From Patagioenas fasciata (lineage: Eukaryota; Chordata; Aves; Columbiformes; Columbidae), in the NCBI RefSeq assembly GCF_037038585.1, contig NC_092521.1, positions 51,592,398-51,656,397 of the forward strand: a stretch of 64,000 nt of DNA, given 5' to 3'. The notes below the pieces were generated by a model. The model had not been told where the DNA came from and did no database searches. It was given only the letters and a program-made list of their open reading frames with translations. Shown in pieces: positions 9,069-35,455 of this stretch. Position 1 is the stretch's first letter; each line of letters starts with the position of its first letter. A program made the position numbers and the translations under genes.

Positions 9069-12000
9069 CTGCAAAGCATAGCAGAATTTACTGCCAAATG
9101 CCTGCAACAGAATGACTGTGATCCCTTTCCTCAGCTGCTTCTTTGAGAAGTAACGTTTTCTGACAGTCTGTGAATTTGAAGTATAAGCGTGAAACCATTC
9201 ACCTTGCACCCAGATCTGGGTAGCTAGTGTATATTTAGCTGCATGGCCATGTTTCATCTTATACTTGCCTGTTTCCAGATGCTGATCCCTTCCTCAATAA
9301 AATTCATGTTACAATGGTCTTTCAAGATGAAGAGTTGCTCCTGTATCACCTCCCTACTCCACAGAAGAAGAAAACGGCAGCCCTAAACCAAGTTCCCAAG
9401 ACTCAGGGCTGAGGTTGAACTCTGTGTTTTTTCCAGTCTTACATACCATCATTCAACATCAACATGTATTCCCAGCAAGGGTTTTTGTTAGGGTAAATAA
9501 CACACAAACCATGTCTAGCAAACTGCAGAGTGTCAAGGAAAGGACAGACAGTATGAAGCTTTGTGCCAACCATCGTTTTCTTTAGTAGCATGAAATAAAG
9601 AGACTCTTAAGAAATATGAGACTATGATTCCAATTCCATGAGGTCTCCTCTCTTCAGGAGACTTGCTTGAGATCTGAGAAACCATTTTTTGAACCTCAGC
9701 TTTTTGAAACCTTTTTGTGTGATTTTGGGCAAGACACTTTACTTGTCTGTGTTTCAGTTCCTCTGACATTCCCACCTGCAGCGTGGAAAGAACATCCCAT
9801 CCCACTTTCCTTGAATGTGATGAATCATGTACTACAGTGGCTGAGGTCATTTAGGTATCTAGGCAGGTTGTACCAAGCACGTTTCCCTCGTGAAGACATA
9901 AGAGTGTTCAGCATCTTATAACAGGCCAGGTGATACAGACTCCAGTCTTGGCCTGACTAAAGAAAATGGTGAATCCTTAAAGAAGCCTAAAATAACTGAG
10001 TGTGTGCTTGCCAAATTGCTAAGTGATTTTACAAAAAGGTAGTTGTTTCTATGAGAAAAAATTGCAAAGGTAGACTGAAGGAGGAAAAGGCGTGATATCA
10101 TCAAGCCACAGGTTTTGTGGGTGTTCAGCTGATTGCTTAGAGTTTTTTGACACATTCAGCAGTGTCAGTGAAAAATCAGACGAGTGGCAAAGAAGGAATT
10201 GCTCATTTTGTGGTCTAGAGCACTGATGGACTGGAAGGGCACTAGAAGTCCCTTCCAAAGCTCTGCTGCAAACCAGTTAATCATGGAAGCTACATCTGGT
10301 ACAAGACGGAAGCAACAACAACCGCAGAGGAACTGACACGTACTCCTCGGGCACTGCTTGTAAAACACCATCGCAGTTGTGTCCTGTCGTAACAAACTGC
10401 TTTGCCTAATGAAAGCCTCCTGCTCGCCTGGCTGTGTGTATCATGGTGTCCATCATGTGGCAGCCCAGCAAGCTGGTGAAGCAGATGCTGCTGATGGTCA
10501 CTGCCATGCCCTGGGTGGTTGGGGCCAGATCTCGGAGGCTGAGGTCAAGTGCGTACCCAGGCACGGGTTGTCTGTGTGGTGGCTGGCTGTACCACGGCAC
10601 CGCCTGGGACAGACCGAGGCTGTGCATGCCAGGGGCTGGGAGGGTTTCCTGATTCAAGCTCCATGGTCTCTGCACATAATAATTGATACAGCAGGTTTGG
10701 TGGCAGTCAAATTGCTGCGTGTGGCCCACAGGCTTTACCTGTGTTTGTTTTTTTTTTTACTGGAGTAGCTCAGGTGTCTATTGTGGGGCATAATGGGAAA
10801 TTGCTGCAGGCTTTTCTTAGGAAATCGCCTTTCCAAGCTCAAGACCAGGAGACGAGGTTGGTAAGCGATGCTAAAATCTGCCCATCTGAAAGAAAATTCA
10901 CATTAGACTGAACACTAGGTTCTGGCTGCTCAGTCACAGTCCAACTTAATCCTGGATGAGTCAAAATACCTCTTCTCCTCTTGCTTAATTTGCCATCTGG
11001 AGACAGTGAAACTGATCTCATTTGTGAAGAGTTTGAGAGTGAGAAGTGTTATATATTAGATAATAATTAGATTGTGGGCTGAGATGGCAGATGTCTTAGA
11101 AGCTCCAAAGAGAGATGCTTTGCATCAGTGAATTTCTGCCTATTGTCCGGCATAACGCTGCTTTTGGATGAAGAACAAATGAGGTTTGTGTTATTTTGTT
11201 GACAGATTAAGAGCATTTGCATAGGGCAGGCTGACCTGCCAAAGTGAAAGCGTATCACACTAACTTTCTGAATATCATTTGTCTTCCCTGAGCTGCAGGA
11301 GGGTCATTCCTTCTTATTCACATTAATGATCAGTTGAACTCAAGGGGCATGTCTATTGCTAAGTATACATACACTTGCTCTTCAAAACTCTTAGCAGTCT
11401 GAAAAGGCTGGTGCCGTTCTAATGACGGTGGCACCAGAGATTATATTTAGCCTATTAGTAATCTATGTATTATAACCTGAAACCCAATGAAGCTATTGAT
11501 TGAACTTCAGTTTCATATGAAAAAAGAAAAATCTCCCCTTGCAAATGATAGTCCTTTGATAAATGTAGCAAGAAGATAAAATGCACAGATTTTGATGCAG
11601 TCACCTTAACAAATAACACTAAATTAAAATGTAAACATGGAAACTATTTCTATTGCACTTTCATCTTTTAGCTCAAAGGAAAAATTTACATTTACACTAC
11701 TCATAAGCCAATTCGAAAGAGAAGGTCATTTCAGAAGTGAAGAGGATAATATAAAACAAAATTAAAGTGATACGGATCTAATCTTGCTCTAATAAAGCTG
11801 CTCAATTTGCCAGGCACCTCCATTAAAAAAGAAAGAAAAAAGAAAAAACAGAAGAAAAAAAAAGAAGAAAAAAAAACCCAACATGGTATGTAAGGTTGCT
11901 AAACGCTTCTAATCTTTAATTCAGTGAATTCTCATATGTGTTCCAGCTATTACTGCCCAGCCACACGACGGAGAAGTAGAAGCCAGTCAGTTGTGGTGAA

Positions 12001-12414
12001 GTGTGAGCACCTAGACTAGAACCAAGAGGAAGGTGGGTAGAAGCCAAAGGATGTAAGTCATCTGGTGGTCACCTTTCACTCTTAGAAAAGCGAGCCAACA
12101 TTCTTGCCTTTTCTTGGGAACTCTTCAGAAGGGCAGAACCACAGACTTGGCCTCCTTGCCAGGACTGAACAGGGGCTGCAATCTAGCACAGTCATTCACT
12201 GTTCAACAACAGACCTTGAGCATCACCATGAGTGGCATATTCCACAAGTGCTGGAAGAGCAGAGAGCCACCGTCACTGTTTTCATGATGAAGCAATCAAA
12301 CAACTAGATATTCTCCTTATTTGTGGCATTTTTATTATGGGAGTCATGCTGAACTGATATTTATCCTTTTTTTTTTTTCAAAGGGCAGAAATGCTTCTTT
12401 ACCCATCAAATACA
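9069..12414. other. Intergenic or ENOSF1 5' relic region without recognisable genes
   Basis: This should hold the ENOSF1 5' exons but none is convincing; a weak resemblance to the GITFTLGKG segment near 9290 is not enough. A GC-richer stretch at 10425-10680 has open frames on both strands without known motifs. A purine-rich low-complexity tract lies at 11824-11877. Confidence 0.5.
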
Positions 12415-13318
12415 ATCATAGAATCATAGAATGTCCTGAGTTGGAAGGGCACCACAAGGATCATTGAGTCCAACTCCTGTCCCTGCATATGACAACTCCA
12501 CAGTCCACACCATGTGGCTGACGGCATTGTCCAGTCTCTTCCTGAACACTGTCAGGCTTGGGGCCGTGACACCTCCCTGGGGAGCCTGTTCCAGTGCTCC
12601 AACCACCCTCTGGGTGAAGAACCTTTTCCTAATGTCAAACTTGAACCTCCCCTGGCACATTTTCCTGACATTCCCTTGGGTTCTGTCATTGGTCACTAAA
12701 GAGAAGAGTTTAGCACCTGCACTTCCTCCTCCCCTTGTGAGGAAGCTGTAAACCATGATGAGGTCTCCTCTCAGTCTCCTCTTCTCCAGGCTCAACAAAT
12801 GAAGTGACTTCAGCTGCTTTTCATATGGCTTCCCCTCCAAACCCTTCACCAACTTCATAGCCCTCTTCTGGACACTCTCCAGTAGCTTTATATCCTTTTT
12901 ATCCTGTGGTGCCCAAAACTGCACCCAGTGCTCCAGGTGAGGCCGCAGCAGTACAGAGCAGAGTGGGACAGTCACCTCCCTTGCCTGGCTGGCAATGCTG
13001 TGCTTGATGCACCCCAGGACACAGGTGGCCTCTTGGCTGCCAGGGCACACTGTTGGCTCATGTTCAACTCGCCATCGACCAGGACCCCCAGGTCTCTCTC
13101 TGCAGAGCTGCTCTCCAGCATCTCATCCCCTGATCTGTATGTACAGCCAGGGTTGCCGTGTCCCATGTGCAAAACCCGGCACTTGCACTGGTTGAACTTC
13201 ATGCGGTTGGTGATTGCCCAGTTCTCCAATTTGTCCAGATCCCTCTGTAGGGCCCCTCTGCCCTGAAAGTATCTACAGCTTCTCCCAGTTTTGTGTAATC
13301 AGCAAACTCACTAAGTAA
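12415..13318 (-). mobile_element. CR1 LINE, 5'-truncated, minus strand
   Basis: The lower end is the CR1 3' end: two copies of the octamer (tcatagaa on plus) and the GTTGGAAGGGC/GTCCAACTCC block. The minus strand encodes the C-terminal part of the CR1 ORF2 reverse transcriptase: [20 protein letters not shown] and [10 protein letters not shown] in one frame (13229-12972), then LLRPHLEHWVQFWAPQDKKD, KRRLRGDLI and RKRFFTQRVVGALEQ in a second frame of 208 codons (13050-12424). A frameshift near 13,000-13,050 separates them. No target-site duplication is seen, as is usual for CR1. Confidence 0.93.
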
Positions 13319-16300
13319 TCCCTTTACTAAGGGATCCCTAAGGTAATCCCTTACTAAGTAATCCTAGCACTTCCAAATGCCGAAGCAGAGAGAAGGATCA
13401 TCAGCCATGGAGACCCTAGATGGCTGTCCCAAACATGAATAAATGTGGGGGTATTGAATGAATGGTGAATGCAGCAGCTGGCACCTGTTCAGGTCCAGGA
13501 CAAAAGTGAGTTGTTAGCACACATGGGATGGATTGTCAGGGCAAAATGTGAGATGCACCGATCTATCCATTTCACAGTATGTACTCACTAGCCTCAGGTA
13601 GAGACTCAATAACCTAGCAGCAGGGCACAAAGGAGAGGGGTGAAGTGCTCCTACTGGGAGTAGCTGTTTGATGGAGAAAGGAATGCTTTCACAGCAGTCA
13701 GCTTCAGTGTTCGCACATGACTGATTCATCAAGAGTGCTTGTATTCGGGTTCCCCTTTTAAATTTCCAGTCTGTTCCGAGTTTAACTAGGTAACTTGTCC
13801 TCTCTCCTTTAAGAAGAACAAATCAAAAGCAACATGATGGCTAACAAGTGTTTCTACTCAAAGTAAATTAAATACTAAGAGGAGATGGACAATGATCTGT
13901 AAAAGTTCATAGTGCTGTGAATGCTTTGACCTCCCAAGAACAATAGTTATTACAATTTGACAAAAAATATGCCTTTAAATTAAAAAATAATGTTAAAAAT
14001 CAATAACCAATGTGCTACCTACAAGAAGCACATATTGTGCATGAAGAACTGACAAGGGAAAGAGGCTCAAAGAGCAGGACCGGTGAAGAACACTGGTCCC
14101 AGGGGCAATGCCTGAACTCTGTAAAGTTCCTAGGCATGCTGCACCCTCATGGGAAGGAGGGAAACCTAACAGAAAATCCCACATACACTAGGAAAAGAAA
14201 TGCTAAACTACTTGCCAGAGCATCTGAAATGGCATCACTCAGGGGCTGAAGTCCAGAGACAAGCATCCCTGTCAATACGGAATCGAAGGACCAGTATCCC
14301 TCTGGTTAGGCTATTCTTTTTTGGATTTTTTTTCCTCCTGAGAGCTGATCTAGGTTCACTCCTACAAATGACAGAAGAATAAAGCTCTCTTTTTATATTG
14401 TGACTCCCCAGCTAACATGAAGGGGCTCTGCTAGGAACCAGTCAGCGTGAGCTGACCAGAACCACCACAGGGAACAGAAGCAGCACTTGGCATTAGCTTT
14501 GCTCCATTTCCACTGCCCACAAGGGAACAGATGCTCCTCAGTTCCCCTGCGTTGCTACCTCCTTTTCAAACTAGGACAGTGAGGAGAACAGATGACACCT
14601 GCTATGCCACATCCCTCAACCTGCTTCCCTCTGCTCTGTGAAGGAGCAGAGAACTTTGCACCTCAGCTGATCACCTCCATCCTTCTGTCTCACTCCCTTC
14701 CCTCCACTAACAGAGAAGCAGGGAAGCTGTCGATGTTTCTCCAGTGACCACTCTCCCTGCACTTGTCACTGGGGAAAAGTGCAGAGAGAAAAAGGAACCC
14801 TGGTCCTTGAGTAAGTGTTTAAGCCTGCAGCTGCGGGTGAAGTCCTGCAGTGGGTTCTGCTCCCCGCTAGCAACCTCCTAACCACCTCCCACACCTAACA
14901 ACCACCTGTGCAAGAGCCAGCAGCAATCTAGATCAGAGCCCAAGCTTTCCACTCTAGGCCATTATATCACAGACGATACATGGGAATGAGGTGGCTGTAT
15001 CTATCTCTTCCCACCCTGTCTTGACAATGTTTCTGCCAGAGATGTGGATCCCCAGGGGTTCTCAGCCCTCCACTGCCCACCAGTCTTCTGCAGCTCCTGA
15101 AGGTCAATGGCACCAGGGTCCTGCACCAGGGTCAGCCTGGGGGAGGTCCAAGATGTGCTGCTGGGAAGGCACTTACACAAATAGAGTCCAAATACCAGCT
15201 GGACAATAGCTATTGGATGAATCACAATTTGGGACTTCAGCAGTCATCCACCCATACCTGCTTACAGTACCCAAATGAGTTATTCAAATTTAGTCTTAAA
15301 TTCCTTAGCAAGGTATGAAAATTTCCATCTCCTGTTTGCAATGTACTGCTTACCCTGAGCACTCCTGTGGTTTAAACCCAACATGACTGTGTAGCTCTCT
15401 TGTGTGTTGGGGGAAAGCTGGCACAAATACATCTACAGCAGCTTCACAGAAAACTTAAAAACTGACAAGTTGATTGAACAGATAAAATAAATAACAGAAG
15501 TGGGGGAGTAATTTACTTGTTTATATTAATTTATACTCATTCCAGGTGTGGATAATGTTTTAGAATAAGCAGTATTGTAGGCGACTATGGGTAAGATGGC
15601 ATTCCAGCTTCTTTCTACCCATCAGCAAACTCTAAGAGACAAACCCAACCAAACAAAACCCAGCCAATCAACCAAAGAACAAACCAAAACCAAACCTTGC
15701 CAAGGTTATTTTTCAGTGGTAAGAGCTACTCACAAGCCTAGTGGAACAACAATTCAGTGGTTGCAAGGATAAGAACACATAAGGTTCTTTTCATAATGCT
15801 TTTATGCTAAAATAGGGATGTATTTTATCTAAATAGTAGGATCGTACACATTTTTATGTTTGGAAGTTTACTCAAAAATAGTATGAAAATATTCTTAAAA
15901 TACTACAGCTTGAAACAACACATGACAGAAACAATCTGCAGGCCTAGCATGCAGAATATGTAACACAATGCTCTGACGGACAATGGGGAAAGTGCAGATT
16001 TTCAGAAGTTACATTATTGTTGCCATTAAAAATCATAAAACATTAATTACATTGCAGGAAATACCAAAAATACAGCAGAGTTTGCAGGTTCTGGAAGAAG
16101 ATTGGTTTTAGTGTTGTATTAGTTATTACTGAAACTCAAACAGCACCATCTCCTTAATCTACAGTGGCACTGTCTATATGTGTCAGGATTTGTCATTTGA
16201 GTTGTACTGGTCATTGAGACAGGTAACATCCAATGTTATGGTAAAACAAAGTTGCGATAAAACATTAGCTAACACAAGAGAACAAATGTCCAAAATCCTC

Positions 16301-16609
16301 TGAAAAGCTGCATAGAAGTCAACAGTGGTTGCTAATACCAGACAAAGCAAGAGAGAGATGTGTTTGCCCAACAGCATGGTGGTGGCCACCAGCTGAGAGC
16401 CTACATTGAACTTGGTCTCACCAAAATCCCAAGTCCGTCTGTCTGACCATCACACGGGTTAATTTTAGGTCCAGACAGAATTGTGCTAGCCCATTCCTGC
16501 CAAGGATTTCTGAACTGCTCTAGAAAATGCCTCCCTTTTCACAGAAATAATGTTCCACAAACTCAGCATCTTGTACAAAAGTACATTAAAATAGTTTACA
16601 GACAATAAA
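13319..16609. other. Intergenic region between ENOSF1 relic and YES1
   Basis: No exon is recognised. A short tandem duplication of a taagtaatcccttt-like unit lies at 13312-13365 by the CR1 edge. The stretch 14400-15200 is moderately GC-rich without a convincing reading frame. Confidence 0.5.
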
Positions 16610-16633
16610 AATACACCCAAAACTTAAGAAGGT

Positions 16634-16639
16634 TTTATT
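16634..16639 (-). terminator. Candidate YES1 poly(A) signal 2
   Basis: AATAAA on the minus strand about 100 nt beyond the first candidate, followed by a GT-rich stretch (TTTTGGGTGTATTTTTATTG) that resembles a downstream element. Confidence 0.4.
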
Positions 16640-16732
16640 CCCCTCTTTTTCCCCTCAATACGAAGGCTACTCTACTTGTGCCCCCCTCCCACCTTCCCCC
16701 TTCTCAAATAAGCAGATGCAATCAAGGAGAAA

Positions 16733-16738
16733 TTTATT
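16733..16738 (-). terminator. Candidate YES1 poly(A) signal 1
   Basis: AATAAA on the minus strand in the context AAAATAAATTTC, followed by T/G-containing sequence. It is a candidate cleavage signal about 2.1 kb after the stop. Confidence 0.4.
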
Positions 16739-18834
16739 TTGAACCAATTCTGCAAAACAGTTCAATAATGCCATACTTTATAAAAATACTTAGTTACATA
16801 ATTAAACTTATTACTATTTATATAAAAAGTGTGAATGTGAATTTTAAACTCTGTTAGGGTAAGAATCGCGTCAAGGTCTTCAGGTGAAACAAATAGATTT
16901 TCATAAACATACAAACTCTTTTGGAGAAGTCTTATAATACACAACCATTTACAAAGAACACGTTCATTAAGTTAGTGTTTTATTCCTTTACTATACAAGT
17001 GTTATTACAATGAACTGTTCCATTCAGTAATTAAAAATCCAAACAATGCCAGTGTCATTTTTGGCATTTATTGTTATAACTGTATTAATACATAAACTCA
17101 TATGATTGTGTTATTAATTTTAAAATATTTAGAAAAATTAAAATTCATTTTATTTGCGGGTTTTTTGATTATTTGTGGAGGGGGGTGTTTTTCTTTTTTT
17201 TGGTTGTTTTGTTTTTCTTACATAAAGCCCTTATAAAATTTGATAACCACAGATGTATAGGTGATGAGTGATGATGAGACAAAATGAAAAATAATGGCAT
17301 TGTTCTTACAAAGATCTGTTTGGTAGTTGGATTCAATGTAGTGTAAACTAAACCCATGAAGAATGTTTAGTACCAGAACTATATTACCAGCTTTCCTGAA
17401 ATTCATTTGTTGGATAGCTTTACAATGATAATATGAATTCCAACCTGGTAGCTAAGTAAGAGTTTAGTGTTTCAAAATCGAAGTCCATAAGCTTGATCAG
17501 AAATTCAAGAACCTCATGCAAATTGTTGAGTAAATGACATGTTATTGCTTGATATGTCAGTAGCCAAAGAAAATAATCTAGATGTAGTGTCAGCTGGGCA
17601 GAATGCCAGCAAATTTCAACGTCACTATATTCGGACAATATTAAATATACTTTATCCCTTTAGGTTTTAAACTTCCACATTTTCTTTTGTCTATTTTTAG
17701 TTAAATAATTCTGTAGGAAGGTCATAAATGGGAAGAGCAATTGTGTGTAAGTGTGCCTTAATAGTCAAGAAAAGCAAAAGTGCAATCAGATCCCTGAACT
17801 AGTGACAGCACTTGTGGCACCCGCCTTTGTTAGCACACAGTAGCCACATACAACAGTACCAAACCTGTCTGTGAAAAAGGACTAAGAAGTGGCCATTTAC
17901 CAGCTTCAGTCTTGCTCTCCTGGTGAGCTTTGTTCAGGTATAGTCTTCCCATACAAAAGCTTGCTGTTGGATTGGAGCTTAAAAGATTAAAGGCTTTCCT
18001 CCCCTGATTGTATTACATAGCTTCAAGTTCAAATATCATCATACTTTATCAATACAATTTTATAAAACATTACCTCATTTTCTAGTTACCTTCATTATTC
18101 TTAATTAGCTATGTAGAAAGAAAAAAAGAAAAATCTCTCATGCTACTTTCCAGTTATATTAATACAGTATTAACACAGTGCATTATTCTCTCTAATTTCA
18201 CTATTGAGGTCTAACATTTAGATCAAGTTTGTCATTTGCTGTTCCAATTCCTCTTTTAACCTGCCTAGCCTAATTAAGTCCATGCAAGAGGAAGCTTAAA
18301 GATCAAGACTATATATCAAATAGAGTTGTACCATCTTTTTTTCTGGAGGGGTGAGGGGGCACACACACGTAATTTTGAACACAGGGAGTCTTACAAAAGT
18401 GGAATAGAATTGCTTGGTCCCACAAAGTTCTGCTCTAAAAATGTCCTACCCCAAGATCACTTCAATTCCAGACAAATCCCTCTGCAGTAGAATGATTTTC
18501 AAATATTGGGAAAATAAAGGATTTGAAACCTTGTTTTTCCTGCTATTGTTCACACCAACTCTCATTTTTCTACCCCATCTTTTCAGTAAGCTTCCTTTGG
18601 ACCCTGAAAATAAGTTGGGAAAGAGCAAAAAAAAAATAAAAACATGTCATTGGTAAATTAGAGTATAACACTTTAAAAGTGGTTTTGTGCAACTGCATTA
18701 TGAAATTCCAGTTTGCCATTAAGAGCATGCAAAGTAGCGAAGATTTTCTTTCCTTTGATTCCTTATAGACATCAGGAATTCTTTGCAAGTCTTTTACATT
18801 TGGCAGATTTGTGCATGTTATACAGACTGTTGGC

Positions 18835-33191
<14,357 letters not shown>

Positions 33192-33889
33192 AGTTGCTTC
33201 TGCGAAAATGAGAGGCAAAAATAAGTTCATGTCTATGTTGTGTCTTTAGATATTTACCAGAGAAGATTCCCAAAAAGCTACTGAAAATGCTCATCTATTA
33301 CCAGTTTAAAAAAACCTTAAACAATCCCCAAGAATTGCTCCTAGGCGCAGTTTACAGACTCAGATGAAGAAGTGTTCTGGAATAAAATTTTAAGTAATTC
33401 CTAGACTAGTGAGGACATAATTATTTTCCTTTACAACAACATGTATTAACAGAGCATTTGGATTATTCTTCACCCCAGTTCCTTGGAGGACTGTAAATGG
33501 TAAACCAGAAAAAAAATATAAAAAAGGGAGTCAAGTAACAGATGAAGACAAGACACTCAAGACTTATATAGCAGGGTGGAACGGGAAACAGAGGTGACAA
33601 ATCCCAAGGCAATTAGAAGCAGCAAATCCAAAGCAATTATATGAAGAAAGTGAGTAAGGCGTTCCTGCTTTCTTTTTTTAAGCATCTGTGCAATAGGTGC
33701 TGTCCTGCTGGTGGTATTACGACTTATATCTTTAAAGCGAAGTTTTCACCCATTGGCAGTCCCGAAAATACAACTCACAAACAAACCTGGGATATTCATG
33801 GCCACAGGATAGGGTTATGCTCTAGAATCTAACCAGAATTAGAAAAAATATCTAGAAGACTAATTATACCATCCGTAGTAGTTTAGAAA

Positions 33890-34135
33890 GTGAACTGCAC
33901 CTGACAGGTGACAATTTATAGCCCTGACAGCCCAAGATTGCCACCAGCTCCTGCTACGTGCAGACTGCACCAGAGCTGTTTACTGCAGGGATACCTATTA
34001 CCTGCTGATGGAGGCAATTGGAAAGGAGACCTGTCACTGACAATTAAAATGACTGTGTCTTAAGAAGTCACCACCTGCCATTTATCAGGTGGCGACAGCT
34101 GAGAGCAGGCATTTTCTGGCTTACCCAGCTGGGAA
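33890..34135. promoter_or_regulatory. Paired E-box cluster, candidate enhancer
   Basis: CACCTG and CAGGTG face each other one base apart at 33898-33910. A second CACCTG...CAGGTG pair lies at 34072-34091, and CAGCTG E-boxes are at 34096-34101 and 34126-34131. The stretch is less AT-rich than its flanks. It sits about 0.7 kb upstream of the first coding exon. Such sites bind bHLH, ZEB or Snail factors; function here is inference. Confidence 0.4.
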
Positions 34136-34169
34136 AACAAATCAGGAAGAAAACAGTAGTATCTTATTA

Positions 34170-35453
34170 CGAGGCTGGTGCAAAAGTAATTGTGTTTTTT
34201 CAGTTGTTGAAATGTACCGTTTGATATTGGAACACATTCTTAAATAAACGTGATTATGTTACACATAATTTTAATGCACTTTTCTCACTTCATGCTTTTT
34301 TGCTACTGACTTATTACTTGCTGTTTATTTTATATTTATTTTAGATCATGGAAATGATGTTAGACAAAAAGCAAATTTGAATGATTTTCTTATTACAGTT
34401 CAAAATGGGTTGTAAAGCAGTGGAGACAACTGACAACATCAATAGCACATTTGGCCCAGGAACTGCTGATGAATGTACAGTGCAGTGGTGTGTCAAGAAG
34501 CTTTGCAAAGGAGACGAGAGCCTTGAAGATGAGGAGCATGGTGGTGGCCATCAGAAGTTGACAATGACCAATGGAGAGCAATCAAAGACGATCCTCTTAT
34601 AGCGACAAAAGAAGTTGCTCAAGAACTCAGTGTTGACCATTCTACGGTTGTTCAGCATTTGAAGCAAATTGGAAAGGTGAAAAAGCTCACTAAGTGGGTG
34701 CCTCATCAGCTGGCCAAAAATAAAAAAAATAGATGTTTTGAAGTGTCAACTTCTCTTGTTCTACGCCAACAACAATGAACCATTTCTCAATCAGATTGTG
34801 ACGTGTGATGAAAAGTGGATTTTATACAACAAATGGCGACAACCAGCTCAGTGGCTGGACTGAGAAGAAGCTTCAAAGCACCTTCCAAAGCCAAACTTGC
34901 ACTAAAAAAAGGTCACGGTCACCATTTGGTGGTTTGCTGCCCGTCTGATCCATTACAGCTTTCTGAATCCGGGTAAAATCATTCCATCTGAGAAGTCTGC
35001 TACACAGATTGATGAGATGCACCAAAAACTGCAATGCCTGCAGCCGGTGTTGGTCAACAGGAAGGGCCTGATTCTTCTCCATGACAACGCCGAACCTCAC
35101 ATCACACAGCCAATGCTTCAGAAGTTGAACGAATTGGGCTACGAAGTTTTGCCTCATCTGCCACATGCACCTGACCTCTTATCAACTGACTGTCGCTTCT
35201 TCAAGGATCTTAACAACTTTTTGCAAGGAAAACAGTTCCACAACCAGCAGGATGCAGAAAATGCTTCCCAAGAGTTCGTTGAATCCTGAAGCACAGATTT
35301 TCAAGCTACAGGAATACACAAACTTATTTCTCATTGGCAAAAACGTGTTGATTGTAATGGTTTCTATGTTGATTAATAAAGATATGTTTGAGCATAGTTA
35401 TGATGATTTAAAATTCAAGGTCCAAAACCGTAATTACTTTTGCACCACCCTAA
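34170..35453 (+). mobile_element. Nearly full-length mariner transposon (Hsmar1-type)
   Basis: The 1284-bp element is flanked by TA. The left end reads GAGGCTGGTGCAAAAGTAAT and the right end, reverse-complemented, TTAGGGTGGTGCAAAAGTAA, the terminal-repeat type of Hsmar1-like (cecropia group) mariners, whose usual length is near 1.28 kb. The interior matches mariner transposase on the plus strand throughout. It is inserted in YES1 intron 1 or upstream DNA, opposite to the gene. Confidence 0.93.
34348..35376 (+). pseudogene. Mariner transposase, inactivated
   Basis: The segment from ATG at 34348 to TAA at 35374-35376 has about the family's 343-codon length. Recognisable parts are TFGPGTADE and CKGDESLEDEEHGG (N-terminal DNA-binding region), TCDEKWILY (first catalytic Asp), ILLHDNAEPH (second Asp) and PDLLSTDCRFF (third Asp, DD34D type). 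It is broken by an in-frame TGA after 10 codons and by frameshifts, for example around 34560 and 34780, so it cannot encode active enzyme. It would cut and move its own kind of element in the nucleus. Confidence 0.92.
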
Positions 35454-35455
35454 TA

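Larger units (their letters stand above)
16610..18834 (-). other. YES1: Probable YES1 3' UTR
   Basis: After the YES1 stop codon the minus strand continues as AT-rich sequence with many ATTTA and poly-U stretches and no further exon. A 3' UTR of about 2.1-2.2 kb is inferred from the first good poly(A) signals and from the long 3' UTR of YES1 in other vertebrates. The exact end was not established. Confidence 0.55.

Noticed and set aside
9240-9310. Possible ENOSF1 exon for the GITFTLGKG segment
   Set aside because: Only short partial matches (GAGGAAGGGATC, CTGGAAACAGGCAAG) and no consistent frame.
10379-10768. 129-codon plus frame and 107-codon minus frame in a GC-richer patch
   Set aside because: I considered a membrane-protein relic such as a claudin but could not align any signature motif; both strands are open, which points to composition.
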